From contig JAJEDD010000042.1 in NCBI GenBank assembly GCA_022821685.1, positions 1-64,000 on the forward strand: a stretch of 64,000 bases of DNA. The letters run 5' to 3'. The notes under the pieces were generated by a model, which saw only the letters and a list, made by a program, of their open reading frames with translations, was not told where the DNA came from and ran no database searches. Origin of the DNA: Acidimicrobiia bacterium (lineage in GTDB: Bacteria; Actinomycetota; Acidimicrobiia; Acidimicrobiales; Aldehydirespiratoraceae). This document shows positions 50,837 through 58,718 of this stretch, one piece after another; position 1 is the stretch's first letter, and each line of letters starts with the position of its first letter. Position numbers and translations under genes: made by a program.

Positions 50837-51448
50837 CTAGTCCGCGGGGATCAGGTAGATGACGGTGAAGATGAAGATCCACACTATGTCCACGAAGTGC
50901 CAATAGAGGCCGACGATCTCCACCGTCTCGGAATTGCGCTGGGTGAGCTTGCCCTTCACCGATGCCACGAACAGCGACATCAGCATCACGATGCCGAGGC
51001 TCACATGCACTCCGTGGAAGCCGGTCAGGGTGAAGAAGGCGCTGCTGGCCGGGTTGGTGGTGAACGCCACGCCCTCACGGACGAAGCTGGTGAACTCGTA
51101 CACCTGCCCGCCGATGAACACGCCGCCCAGCAGGGCGGTGGCCAGCAGCCAAGTGCGGCCCGCCTCCTCCTCGCCCCGGGACACCGCGGAGAGGGCCAGC
51201 ACCATGGTGAGCGAGCTCATCAACAGCACGAATGAGCTCACCGACGTGAACGGGATGTCGAACACGTCGGTGGGCAGCGTTCGGTTGTTGCCCCGGGTCT
51301 TGTACAGCAGGTAGGTGGAGATCAGCCCGCCGAAGAGCAGGCACTCCGAGCCCAGGAACACCCACATGGCCAGCTTGGTGTGCGACAGGCCGGTGGTGGT
51401 GGCGTGCTCGTCGTGACCGTGATCGGCGACCACAGCTTCGGCGCTCAT
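50837..51448 (-). CDS. ctaE: Cytochrome c oxidase subunit III
   Basis: 203 residues with five helices: KLAMWVFLGSECLLFGGLISTYLLYK, VSSFVLLMSSLTMVLALSAV, TALLGGVFIGGQVYEF, FFTLTGFHGVHVSLGIVMLM and VGLYWHFVDIVWIFIFTVIYL. FHGVHV and YWHFVDIVW are diagnostic. ATG 51448, with GGGGAG about 8 nt upstream, fits the family; an in-frame ATG at 51568 overlapping the COX I stop would add a ~40-residue Arg-rich leader not seen in the family. Confidence 0.93.
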   Translation of the reverse strand: MSAEAVVADHGHDEHATTTGLSHTKLAMWVFLGSECLLFGGLISTYLLYKTRGNNRTLPTDVFDIPFTSVSSFVLLMSSLTMVLALSAVSRGEEEAGRTWLLATALLGGVFIGGQVYEFTSFVREGVAFTTNPASSAFFTLTGFHGVHVSLGIVMLMSLFVASVKGKLTQRNSETVEIVGLYWHFVDIVWIFIFTVIYLIPAD

Positions 51449-51557
51449 GGCTGGGCTCCCCGGCCGGCGGGTCCTGTCACGGGCGCGGCCTGGCGGCGCG
51501 AGCGCCGCCATTCCTTGCCCCCGTGCCACCCCCCGGCCTCGCCGGTTGCGCCAGCGC

Positions 51558-53543
51558 TCATTGCTCATCTCCGTCGTTGTCGGCCTCTTGGGCTTCTTGG
51601 TGATCTTCTTCGTGGTGGTCGTGGGCGGCGTCGGGGTCGTCCACCGGTTCCAGCGCCCACGAATAGAGCGAGGCGATCGTCAACAGGGCGCCGATCAGGG
51701 CCAGCCAGAGGTTGAAGATCAGGCCGTAGCCGATCAGCGGCAGGCCCACCGCCACCGCCAGCGGCCAGAACGACGGCGAAGGCAGGTGCACGCCGGTCGC
51801 CTCGCCGGTCTGGGCGGCCTCCTCCACAGTGGCGACCCGCACCACCCTGCCGTCGTCGTCCTCCGCGTACTTGGTGTGCCACCAGTCGTCGCGGCTGTGC
51901 ACCTGCGGGACGGTGTCGAAGTTGTGGGTCGGCACCGGCGACGGGATCGACCACTCGAGAGTGCGGCCGTCCCAGGGATCCGGCCCCGGCGGCGGCAGAT
52001 GGGGGGCGTCGCGCTTGGACTTCACCACGTTCCAGATGAAGATCAACACCGCCACCGCGATCAGCAGCGATCCCACGGTGGCCGCCATGTTCCAGAACTC
52101 GAAGCCGTATCCCCGGGCGTAGGTGTCGATGCGGCGAGACATGCCCTGCAGGCCCAGGATGTGCATCGGGCCGAAGGTGAGGTTGAAGCCCACCAGCATC
52201 ACCCAGAAATGCCAGTTGCCGAGCCGCTCGTTGAGGAAATGCCCCCAAATCTTGGGCCACCAGAAGTACATGCCGGCGAACAGGCCGAGCACGCCGCCGC
52301 CGAAGATCACATAGTGGAAGTGGGCCACGATGTAGTAGGTGTCGGTCTGCTGGGTGTCGGCCGGCGCCACCGAGTGGGTCACGCCCGACAGCCCGCCGAT
52401 GGTGAACATGGCCACCGTGGCCACCGCGAACTTCATGGCCACCGTGAATTTGAGCTTCCCGCCCCACATCGTGGCCAGCCAATTGAGGACTTTCACCCCC
52501 GTCGGCACCGCGATGAACATGGTCGACAACGAGAAGGCGGCCACCGAGATGGGGCCTATGCCCGACACGAACATGTGGTGGGCCCACACCCCCCAGCCCA
52601 TGAAGCCGATGGCGATGCCGGAGAACACCATGAACTCGTAGCCGAACAGGGGCTTGCGGCTGAAGGTGGGGATCACCTCCGACACCACCCCGAAGGCGGG
52701 CAGGATGATGATGTACACCTCGGGGTGGCCGAAGATCCAGAACAGGTGCTGCCACAGCAGCGGGTCGGCCCCGGCGTCGGGGTTGAAGAACTGGGCGTCG
52801 AAGAGCCGGTCGAACATCAGCAGGAACAGCGCCACCGTGATGACCGGCAGCGCGAACAGCAGCAGGAACTGGGTGATCAGCAGCATCCAGGTCATCACCG
52901 GCATCCGCATCAGCGTCATGCCCGGCGCCCGCATGTTGAGGCAGGTGACGATCAGGTTCACCGACGACACCAGCGAGGCGATGCCCAGGATCTGCAGGCC
53001 GATGGCGTAGAAGTCCACGCCGTGGCTGGGCGAGAAGGCCACCCCGCTGTTGGTGGAGTAGCAGAACCAGCCGCAGTCGGCCCCGCCGCCGCCCACGATC
53101 CACGAGGTGTTCAAGAAGATGGCGCCCGACAGCCAGATCCAGAACGACAGCGCGTTGAGGCGGGGGAAGGCCACGTCCCGGGCCCCTATCTGCAAGGGGA
53201 TGAAGTAGTTCGCGAAGGCGGCGGCCAGCGGCATGATGAACAGGAACACCATGGTCACGCCGTGCATGGTGTACACCTGGTTGTAGACGTCGGCGCTGAG
53301 CACCGAGCCCTCCGGCGCGGCGAGCTGCAGGCGGATCAGCAGCGCTTCCACCCCGCCCACCAAAAAGAAGAACATGGCCGAGGCGCCGTAGAGGATGCCG
53401 ATGCGCTTGTGGTCGACCGTGCTGAGCCAGTCGCGCCAGCCCCGGCCCTCCTGGGGGCGGGTGAACACGCCGAGGGGCCGCTGGGCATAGCGGGCGGTGT
53501 CGCCGGGGCCGATCTCGAGCGGCGTGTGCTCAGTTATGGCCAT
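51558..53543 (-). CDS. ctaD: Cytochrome c oxidase subunit I, catalytic (aa3/caa3 type)
   Basis: 661 residues. All cofactor ligands are present: heme a His94 (TMHGVTM) and His410, heme a3 His408 (VAHFHYV), CuB His273 with the cross-linked Tyr277 (GHPEVY), and His322/His323 (WAHHMF). Glu275 in HPEVY marks an A-type proton path. The C-terminal ~110 residues carry two extra helices (FWPLAVAVGLPLIGYGLIFN, LWLALIGALLTIASLYSW), reminiscent of a fused subunit IV/CtaF segment. It starts 1 nt after the COX II stop. Compare the inactive-looking homologue at 56165-57661. Confidence 0.97.
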   Translation of the reverse strand: MAITEHTPLEIGPGDTARYAQRPLGVFTRPQEGRGWRDWLSTVDHKRIGILYGASAMFFFLVGGVEALLIRLQLAAPEGSVLSADVYNQVYTMHGVTMVFLFIMPLAAAFANYFIPLQIGARDVAFPRLNALSFWIWLSGAIFLNTSWIVGGGGADCGWFCYSTNSGVAFSPSHGVDFYAIGLQILGIASLVSSVNLIVTCLNMRAPGMTLMRMPVMTWMLLITQFLLLFALPVITVALFLLMFDRLFDAQFFNPDAGADPLLWQHLFWIFGHPEVYIIILPAFGVVSEVIPTFSRKPLFGYEFMVFSGIAIGFMGWGVWAHHMFVSGIGPISVAAFSLSTMFIAVPTGVKVLNWLATMWGGKLKFTVAMKFAVATVAMFTIGGLSGVTHSVAPADTQQTDTYYIVAHFHYVIFGGGVLGLFAGMYFWWPKIWGHFLNERLGNWHFWVMLVGFNLTFGPMHILGLQGMSRRIDTYARGYGFEFWNMAATVGSLLIAVAVLIFIWNVVKSKRDAPHLPPPGPDPWDGRTLEWSIPSPVPTHNFDTVPQVHSRDDWWHTKYAEDDDGRVVRVATVEEAAQTGEATGVHLPSPSFWPLAVAVGLPLIGYGLIFNLWLALIGALLTIASLYSWALEPVDDPDAAHDHHEEDHQEAQEADNDGDEQ

Positions 53544-53544
53544 G

Positions 53545-54783
53545 TCAGTCCACCTGGGTCGCTTCGATTATCCAGCCCGCGGGCTTGGCGCCCAGACCTG
53601 AAAGGTAGGCCACCAGATCGTCGATCTGCTGCTCGCTCAAGTCGAGGTCGGGCATGCCCCGGTACTGCTCTCCGGGCACGGTGTAGTTGGCCTTGACGGC
53701 GCCGGGATCGCGCAGCCACGCTTCCAGGTCGGGGCGGTTGAGCGATCCGTCGGCGTTGTAGGTGTCGAGGATCCCGCCCGCAAACGTGCTGCGCTCCGCG
53801 AAATGGGTCAGGTTCGGCGCGGCCCCCGAGGCCTGGTCGGCGCTCTCGAACACGTCGTCGTTGAGTCCCTCCACGACGTGGCAGGAGGTGCAGATGCCCG
53901 CGAACACCTCCATGCCCGCCAGCGCGTCGGCCGCGGTCGGCTCGGCCGCGTCGGCGCTGGTGCGGTCCACCCAGGCCTGGAAGTCGGCCGGGGTGAGCGC
54001 CACCGTCTGCATTCTCATGCGGGAGTGCGACAGGCCGCAGAACTCGGTGCACTGCCCGAAGTAGACGCCGGGGTCCGATGCCTCGATCTTCCAGGGGGAG
54101 AAGCGGTTGGGGACGGCGTCGCGCTTGCCGTTGAGCGCCGGGATCCAAAACGAGTGGATCACGTCGCGCGACGTGAGGATCAGCTCGACCTCCTCGCCGG
54201 TGGGGATCACCATCTGCCCCGATGTGACGATGTCGGCGGGGGGCAGCGTCTTGGCGTCGCCGTGGGCCCGCAGGTCGGCCAGGTCGACCTGGTCGGAGAA
54301 GTAGTAGCGGAACTCCCACCACCACTGGTTGCCCACCACCACCACCGTCGGCGCCCAGGAGACACTGCGGTCGTCGACGCTGACCGTCATGGTGTTGTCC
54401 TCGGTGGCGTCCACGGTGGGCAGCGACCACAGCATGATGCCCGCCACCGCGGTCATGGTCACGAAGAACCCGACGGTCCAGCCGACCTCCAGCGGGACGT
54501 GGCCGTGGGTCTGCGCGGGCCAGTCGTCGTCGCCGTCGTAGGTCCTCACCCGGTTCTTCCAGATGAGCCAGACCATGGCGATGGTGATTCCCACGAACAC
54601 CACCGCCGCGATCCAGAACACCGGCAGCACGCCCCGGCTGTGCAGCTCCCTGGCGATCGGGCCCTGTGGCGCGAACGTGTCGAGCTCCGCGTCGGACGCG
54701 CAGCCGGCCACCGTCGCCGCGCCCAACAGCAGCAGCGCCCAGATGACGGCGCGGCGCCAAGCGGTCACCGGTGTCTCAGCCAC
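53545..54783 (-). CDS. ctaC: Cytochrome c oxidase subunit II fused to a cytochrome c domain
   Basis: About 412 residues. A lipoprotein-type signal (LLLLGAATVAGC), two membrane helices (VLPVFWIAAVVFVGITIAMVW, VGWTVGFFVTMTAVAGIML), and a cupredoxin domain with the CuA ligands in VIHSFWIP and GQCTEFCGLSHSRM. A C-terminal c-type domain has CTSCH (around 53890) and a Met ligand in YRGMPDLD, so electrons can enter through a covalently bound heme c, as in caa3 oxidases. GTG 54783 overlaps the upstream gene by 8 nt; GTG 54792 is equally possible. The TlpA/CcdA pair at 41.6 kb could mature this heme c. Confidence 0.95.
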   Translation of the reverse strand: MAETPVTAWRRAVIWALLLLGAATVAGCASDAELDTFAPQGPIARELHSRGVLPVFWIAAVVFVGITIAMVWLIWKNRVRTYDGDDDWPAQTHGHVPLEVGWTVGFFVTMTAVAGIMLWSLPTVDATEDNTMTVSVDDRSVSWAPTVVVVGNQWWWEFRYYFSDQVDLADLRAHGDAKTLPPADIVTSGQMVIPTGEEVELILTSRDVIHSFWIPALNGKRDAVPNRFSPWKIEASDPGVYFGQCTEFCGLSHSRMRMQTVALTPADFQAWVDRTSADAAEPTAADALAGMEVFAGICTSCHVVEGLNDDVFESADQASGAAPNLTHFAERSTFAGGILDTYNADGSLNRPDLEAWLRDPGAVKANYTVPGEQYRGMPDLDLSEQQIDDLVAYLSGLGAKPAGWIIEATQVD

Positions 54784-55573
54784 CGTGGTCACCGCCTGCG
54801 GGCTCGCCGGACTCTTCGTGGTGGGTCTCGTCATGGTGGTGGAAGTCGCGCTCGCCCGCCACCGCGGCCAGCACCCCGCCCGCCAACAGCAACAGCGCGG
54901 CGACCACCCCACCGACGCGCACCAGGCGGCGGCCGATTCCGGGGCGGGCCACGTACAGCCAGGCGCCGCCCAGGATGAGGGCCGACACCACGCCGGCCAC
55001 GGTCACCGCCTCCAGCTGCGACACCGTCAGCAGGATCCGCGACGCGGCCAGCACCACCACGCCCACGGCCAGCGCGCCGATCACGGGAATCTCAATTGGG
55101 GCCATGATCCGGTTGCGCAGCTCGCGGTTGGCCGAGGTGTCACCGGTAGCCCGATCGGCCCAGGCGTCCATGGTCCACTCCACCAGCGACAGCACGATCA
55201 GGGCCAAGCCGAGCACGAACACCGCGGGATGCAGCACCAGCCCCAGCGCGGCCGCACCCACCCCGAAGGAGGCCACCACCGGCCAGAAGCTGGCCGCCAC
55301 CGGCTGGTCGTTCATGACTTCGGACAGGCCCTGCAGACGGGCCTGGGCCGCCGCGTCGGCGTCCCGGAACGACACCAGCACCAGGCTGATGGTCAGCGAG
55401 GCCGCCGCCAGCGCCACCAGCAGCCCGTAGCCGATGTGGTCGCCGACGCCGCCCTTCCATCCCAGCGACAGGGGTCCGACGTGGTCGCCGCCGGTGGTGT
55501 AGCCGTAGACGAGCGCGGCGGCGCAGAAGGCGGCGGACAGTCCGAAGAAGAACTTGAATCCGGTGGTGAACAT
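54776..55573 (-). CDS. Membrane protein of the oxidase operon, CtaF/subunit IV-like
   Basis: 265 residues with about seven helices and a His-rich tail (DFHHHDETHH). The stretch NDQPVAASFWPVVASFGVGA, ALGLVLHPAVFVLGLALIVL, SLVEW resembles the (S/F)WP-x-A pattern of actinobacterial subunit IV (CtaF), but the protein is nearly twice as long, and its N-terminal half (FFFGLSAAFCAAALVYGYTTGG) looks like a CtaF first helix. It lies between the subunit III-like gene and COX II, overlapping the latter. It probably belongs to the oxidase or to the paralogous module; assignment is tentative. Confidence 0.55.
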   Translation of the reverse strand: MFTTGFKFFFGLSAAFCAAALVYGYTTGGDHVGPLSLGWKGGVGDHIGYGLLVALAAASLTISLVLVSFRDADAAAQARLQGLSEVMNDQPVAASFWPVVASFGVGAAALGLVLHPAVFVLGLALIVLSLVEWTMDAWADRATGDTSANRELRNRIMAPIEIPVIGALAVGVVVLAASRILLTVSQLEAVTVAGVVSALILGGAWLYVARPGIGRRLVRVGGVVAALLLLAGGVLAAVAGERDFHHHDETHHEESGEPAGGDHGG

Positions 55574-55583
55574 GCTCTGCGCC

Positions 55584-56168
55584 CTATTTGGTAATGAAAA
55601 CGACGTACCAGACACCGAAGTAGCACACCACACACATGTGCCAGTAGAGGGCCGCGGCCTGCACGCCGTGGGCCAGCTCCCGGCCGAAAGGCCCCATCAG
55701 CGAGCGGATGGTGGTCACCGCCACCATAGCCATCCCGCCGATCAGCATGGCGATGAACGAGCCCGTCACCGCGTAGAACAGCAGCTCGGCCCGCCCGCCG
55801 TCGATAGCGAAGGCGGTGTCCTGGTACACGAACCAGAACTGGTTGATCACCGCCGCGCCGAACATCAGCGTGACCCCCAGTGCGATGAACCCGTGGGGCC
55901 GGTCCTCGGTGCGGGCGGCCTGCACCGCCCACTGCACGGTCACGATCGACAGCATCAGCGTCATCATCATCATCCCGGCCGGGCCGAGCTCTACGCTGCC
56001 GTCGGGGAACCACTCCGCGCCCGCGGCCCGAGCCGCCTGGCGCTGCTGAACATATATCGCCACCAGGGCGGCGAAGGCCACGAACACCGCGGCCGTCGCC
56101 ATCAGAACCCCCACCACCACCGTGCGGGGCCGGGTCGCCTCTGCAGCGGGCAGGGCCGTGGTTCTCAC
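55584..56168 (-). CDS. Heme-copper oxidase subunit III-like protein (divergent paralogue)
   Basis: 194 residues with five helices arranged like COX III. The last helix, AAALYWHMCVVCYFGVWYVV, parallels LYWHFVDIVWIFIF of the genuine subunit III, whereas the fourth helix lacks the FHGVHV His residues (GSFIAMLIGGMAMVAV). GTG 56168 overlaps the stop of the upstream COX I-like gene (GTGA), so both are translated together. It is expected to pair with that COX I-like protein rather than with the catalytic subunit. Role unknown. Confidence 0.72.
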   Translation of the reverse strand: MRTTALPAAEATRPRTVVVGVLMATAAVFVAFAALVAIYVQQRQAARAAGAEWFPDGSVELGPAGMMMMTLMLSIVTVQWAVQAARTEDRPHGFIALGVTLMFGAAVINQFWFVYQDTAFAIDGGRAELLFYAVTGSFIAMLIGGMAMVAVTTIRSLMGPFGRELAHGVQAAALYWHMCVVCYFGVWYVVFITK

Positions 56169-57661
56169 GCTGCCTCGCTTCGGGCCGGGGCGGGTCGCAG
56201 CGCCGCCGCGGTCCCGGCCAGCCCGGCCGCCAGCAGCAGCGCTCCGACGAGGTTGACCACGTTGAGCACCACGTTGGCGTCCAGCGCCAGGGCCATAAGG
56301 TCGCGGGCGTCGGACATGAACCCCGAGATCAGATCGGACAGCACCAGCAGGCTGGCACCTGCGCCCATCAACAGCACCGTGCCCCGGCCCACCATGGCCG
56401 GCACGGGACGGATCGACAGCCGCTGCGGCCAGGTCATCAGCGCGACCACCCCGGCGACGAGGCCGGCGGCTACCACGCCGTGGAACACCGCCCAGGTGGC
56501 GGCGGTGTCGAGCAGATCGAAGGGCTCGATGACGCGCAGCGCCCCCACCAGCGCCGCCGCGCCGAGGAGCTTGAGGGCTGCGCCCGCGCCCACCATCCGG
56601 GGGTCGAGGAGCCGATCCAGCGACTTGGGGCCTCGCAGCACCAGTTCGGCTGCACCGCCGGCCAGCGCGGCCACCGGCACTGTCGCAGCCAGCCCGAAGG
56701 CCACATACACCAGGCCGTCGCGCAGATCCTGGGGGGCGGTGAAGTAGTCCTGGGACCAGCCGCCCACGGCCAGCAGCCCGAACAGGCCCACGATGACCGT
56801 GACGGCCTCGGGGCGGCTGGAGCGGGATCCGGTGGCGGCCGCCACCGCCTCGAAGGCGATGCCGAGCACCGGCACGGCCATGAGGTAGACGGCGGGCTGC
56901 TCCACCAGCCAGTCGAGCTGGAGCCAGATGTCGGGGCTCTCGGCCCGGCCGAAGGCGATGGCGGGCCGGCCCCGCAGGTCGGCGTAGATCACCACGATGT
57001 TGGCGATGGCCACGGGCAGCGTGAACAGCCAGGCCGCCGCGGCCACCAGCATCGACCAGGCGAATGGCGGCACCTCCAGCAGGCTCATGCCGCTGCGGCG
57101 CAGCGAGATCACGGTGGTGGCCACCGACACCGCGCCCACCAGCAGGGCCACGATCACCATGGCGGTGCCGAGCAGGGTGAGGGCCATGGCGTCGCTCTCG
57201 TTGCCGGTCACCCCGTCGACCGCGCCCCAGCCCCCGCCCGCCAGCACCGACACCACCACGATCAGCGCACCGATCAGCCACGACCAGAACGAGGCCAGCG
57301 CGGCCCGGGGGAAGGCGAGGTTGCCCGCCCCGACCTGCTGTGGCACCACCGCCATGGCTACGCCGAGCAGCAGGGGCAGCACCACCAGCAGCATGAACGA
57401 CACCCGGTACAGGGTCCACATGCGGAAATAGGCGTTGAGGCCGCCGAACATGTCGGCCGGGTCGACGACCTCGGTCCGCCCCAGCGAGAGCAGCGCCCCG
57501 ACCACCGAGGTGCCCAGCCCCAGCAGCAGCGACACCACCACGAAGAGCCGGCCGACGGTGGCCGAGTCGCTGGTGACGAAGGGCTGGGCCAGCGCAGGCA
57601 CCTCCGACGGGGCCGCGGGGGCGGCCTCCGAGTCGGCGACAGCCGGTTCGGTCAGCGTCAT
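56165..57661 (-). CDS. COX I-like membrane protein lacking the heme and copper ligands (pseudo-oxidase subunit)
   Basis: 498 residues with ~12 membrane helices and unmistakable COX I homology: VPQQVGAGNLAFPRAALASF parallels IPLQIGARDVAFPRLNALSF of the true subunit, and LDWLVEQPAVYLMAVPVLGI parallels LFWIFGHPEVYIIILPAFGV. The key residues are changed: heme a His to Tyr85, CuB His to Gln255 (Tyr259 kept, Glu to Ala257), the CuB His pair to Gln304-Asp305, heme a3 His to Val392; only the second heme a His (394) remains. It cannot be a normal oxidase. It is the first gene of the operon that continues to the real COX II, I, III and IV. It may be an assembly factor, a regulator or a stabilising partner. 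Confidence 0.88.
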   Translation of the reverse strand: MTLTEPAVADSEAAPAAPSEVPALAQPFVTSDSATVGRLFVVVSLLLGLGTSVVGALLSLGRTEVVDPADMFGGLNAYFRMWTLYRVSFMLLVVLPLLLGVAMAVVPQQVGAGNLAFPRAALASFWSWLIGALIVVVSVLAGGGWGAVDGVTGNESDAMALTLLGTAMVIVALLVGAVSVATTVISLRRSGMSLLEVPPFAWSMLVAAAAWLFTLPVAIANIVVIYADLRGRPAIAFGRAESPDIWLQLDWLVEQPAVYLMAVPVLGIAFEAVAAATGSRSSRPEAVTVIVGLFGLLAVGGWSQDYFTAPQDLRDGLVYVAFGLAATVPVAALAGGAAELVLRGPKSLDRLLDPRMVGAGAALKLLGAAALVGALRVIEPFDLLDTAATWAVFHGVVAAGLVAGVVALMTWPQRLSIRPVPAMVGRGTVLLMGAGASLLVLSDLISGFMSDARDLMALALDANVVLNVVNLVGALLLAAGLAGTAAALRPAPARSEAA

Positions 57662-57670
57662 CGGGAGGCG

Positions 57671-57676
57671 ATGCTA
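57671..57676 (-). promoter_or_regulatory. -10-like box of the oxidase operon
   Basis: TAGCAT on the minus strand, 9 nt before the ATG at 57661. Confidence 0.4.
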
Positions 57677-57680
57677 CACA

Positions 57681-58589
57681 TCACAGGCCGTTGCTAATCA
57701 GCACGTCGGCCGCGACCGCGCCGAACAGGATCATCACGTAGGCGTTGGACCAGCCGAACAACCGGATCGACCGGGTCGGGTCGGGGCGGCGCAGCACATC
57801 GAGGGCCAAGCCCACAAAGCCCGCGCCCGCGATCAGCGCCGCCACCAGGTAGAAGGCGCCCATGTCGGCCACCGGCACCAGCACCAGTGTGAACGCCACC
57901 AGCACCACCGTGTAGGCGACGATGCGGCGGGCGGTGGTGCGCAGCCCGGCCACCGCGGGAAGCATGGGAACCTCCGCGGCCCGGTAGTCGCTGCGATAGC
58001 GGATGGCCAGGGCCCAGAAGTGGGGCGGCGTCCAGTAGAAGATCACCGCGAACAGCACCACCGGGGGCCAGTCGAGCGAGCCCGTGACCGCGGTCCAGCC
58101 CACCAGGGTGGGCACCGCGCCGGCCGCGCCCCCGATCACGATGTTGCGTATGGACGTGCGCTTGAGCCACAGCGAGTAGACGAACACGTAGAACGCAGCC
58201 GCCGACGCGGCCAGAGCCGCCGAAAGCAGGTTGACGAAGGCCCCCAGCCACACGAACGATCCGACGGTGAGGGCCGATGCGAACACCACCGCCTCGGTCG
58301 GCCGGACTGCGCCGGTGACCAGGGGACGGTTGCGGGTGCGATGCATGAGCCGGTCGATGTCGCGGTCGATGTACATGTTGAGGGCGTTGGCGCCGCCCGC
58401 GGCCATCGCTCCCCCCGCCACGGTGGCCGCCATCAGCCCCAGCGACGGCAGCCCCTGCTCGGCCAGGATCATCGACGGAACGGTGGTGACCAGCAGCAAC
58501 TCCACGATCCGGGGCTTGGTCAGGGCCGCGAAGGCCGCGGCGCGGGCTCGGCGGGGCGCGCGCACCCCGCCGGTCACGGTTCCGGTCAC
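57681..58589 (-). CDS. ctaB: Protoheme IX farnesyltransferase (heme O synthase)
   Basis: 302 residues, UbiA superfamily, with about nine helices. The first prenyl-diphosphate motif is NMYIDRDIDRLMHRTRNRPL, and the second acidic loop is in WALAIRYRSDYRAAEVPMLP. It converts heme b to heme O for oxidase assembly. GTG 58589 has TAGCCT 6 nt upstream, a leaderless promoter. It lies directly before the oxidase operon on the same strand and is divergent from ctaA, the next enzyme of heme a synthesis. Confidence 0.95.
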   Translation of the reverse strand: MTGTVTGGVRAPRRARAAAFAALTKPRIVELLLVTTVPSMILAEQGLPSLGLMAATVAGGAMAAGGANALNMYIDRDIDRLMHRTRNRPLVTGAVRPTEAVVFASALTVGSFVWLGAFVNLLSAALAASAAAFYVFVYSLWLKRTSIRNIVIGGAAGAVPTLVGWTAVTGSLDWPPVVLFAVIFYWTPPHFWALAIRYRSDYRAAEVPMLPAVAGLRTTARRIVAYTVVLVAFTLVLVPVADMGAFYLVAALIAGAGFVGLALDVLRRPDPTRSIRLFGWSNAYVMILFGAVAADVLISNGL

Positions 58590-58595
58590 CCCCGC

Positions 58596-58601
58596 AGGCT
58601 A
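58596..58601 (-). promoter_or_regulatory. -10 box of ctaB, leaderless
   Basis: TAGCCT on the minus strand, 6 nt before the GTG at 58589. Confidence 0.5.
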
Positions 58602-58620
58602 GGACATCGAGCGGCCCATA

Positions 58621-58677
58621 CGACAGATCGAGCGCCGTCTTTCCCGCTCATGTTGGCTGCGCTCACGGGCCGCTCAC
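58621..58677 (-). repeat. Dispersed repeat fragment I
   Basis: Reverse partial copy: CGTCTTTCCCGCTCATGTTG, then GCTGCGCTCACGGGCCGCTC. It sits in the ctaB-ctaA divergent region. Confidence 0.7.
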
Positions 58678-58706
58678 AACCCGATCCCACACCGGCCATT
58701 TCGCTC

Positions 58707-58712
58707 TACCAT
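58707..58712 (+). promoter_or_regulatory. -10 box of ctaA, leaderless
   Basis: TACCAT, 6 nt before the GTG at 58719. Confidence 0.5.
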
Positions 58713-58718
58713 CGACGT

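Noticed and set aside
51449-51568. N-terminal extension of COX III from the ATG at 51568
   Set aside because: The added segment is Arg/Gly-rich and not typical of subunit III; ATG 51448 has a GGGGAG site at proper distance.
57435-58718. Plus-strand open frame upstream of ctaA that would extend it by over 400 residues
   Set aside because: It is antisense to ctaB and has no membrane helices; CtaA begins with its normal first helix at 58719.
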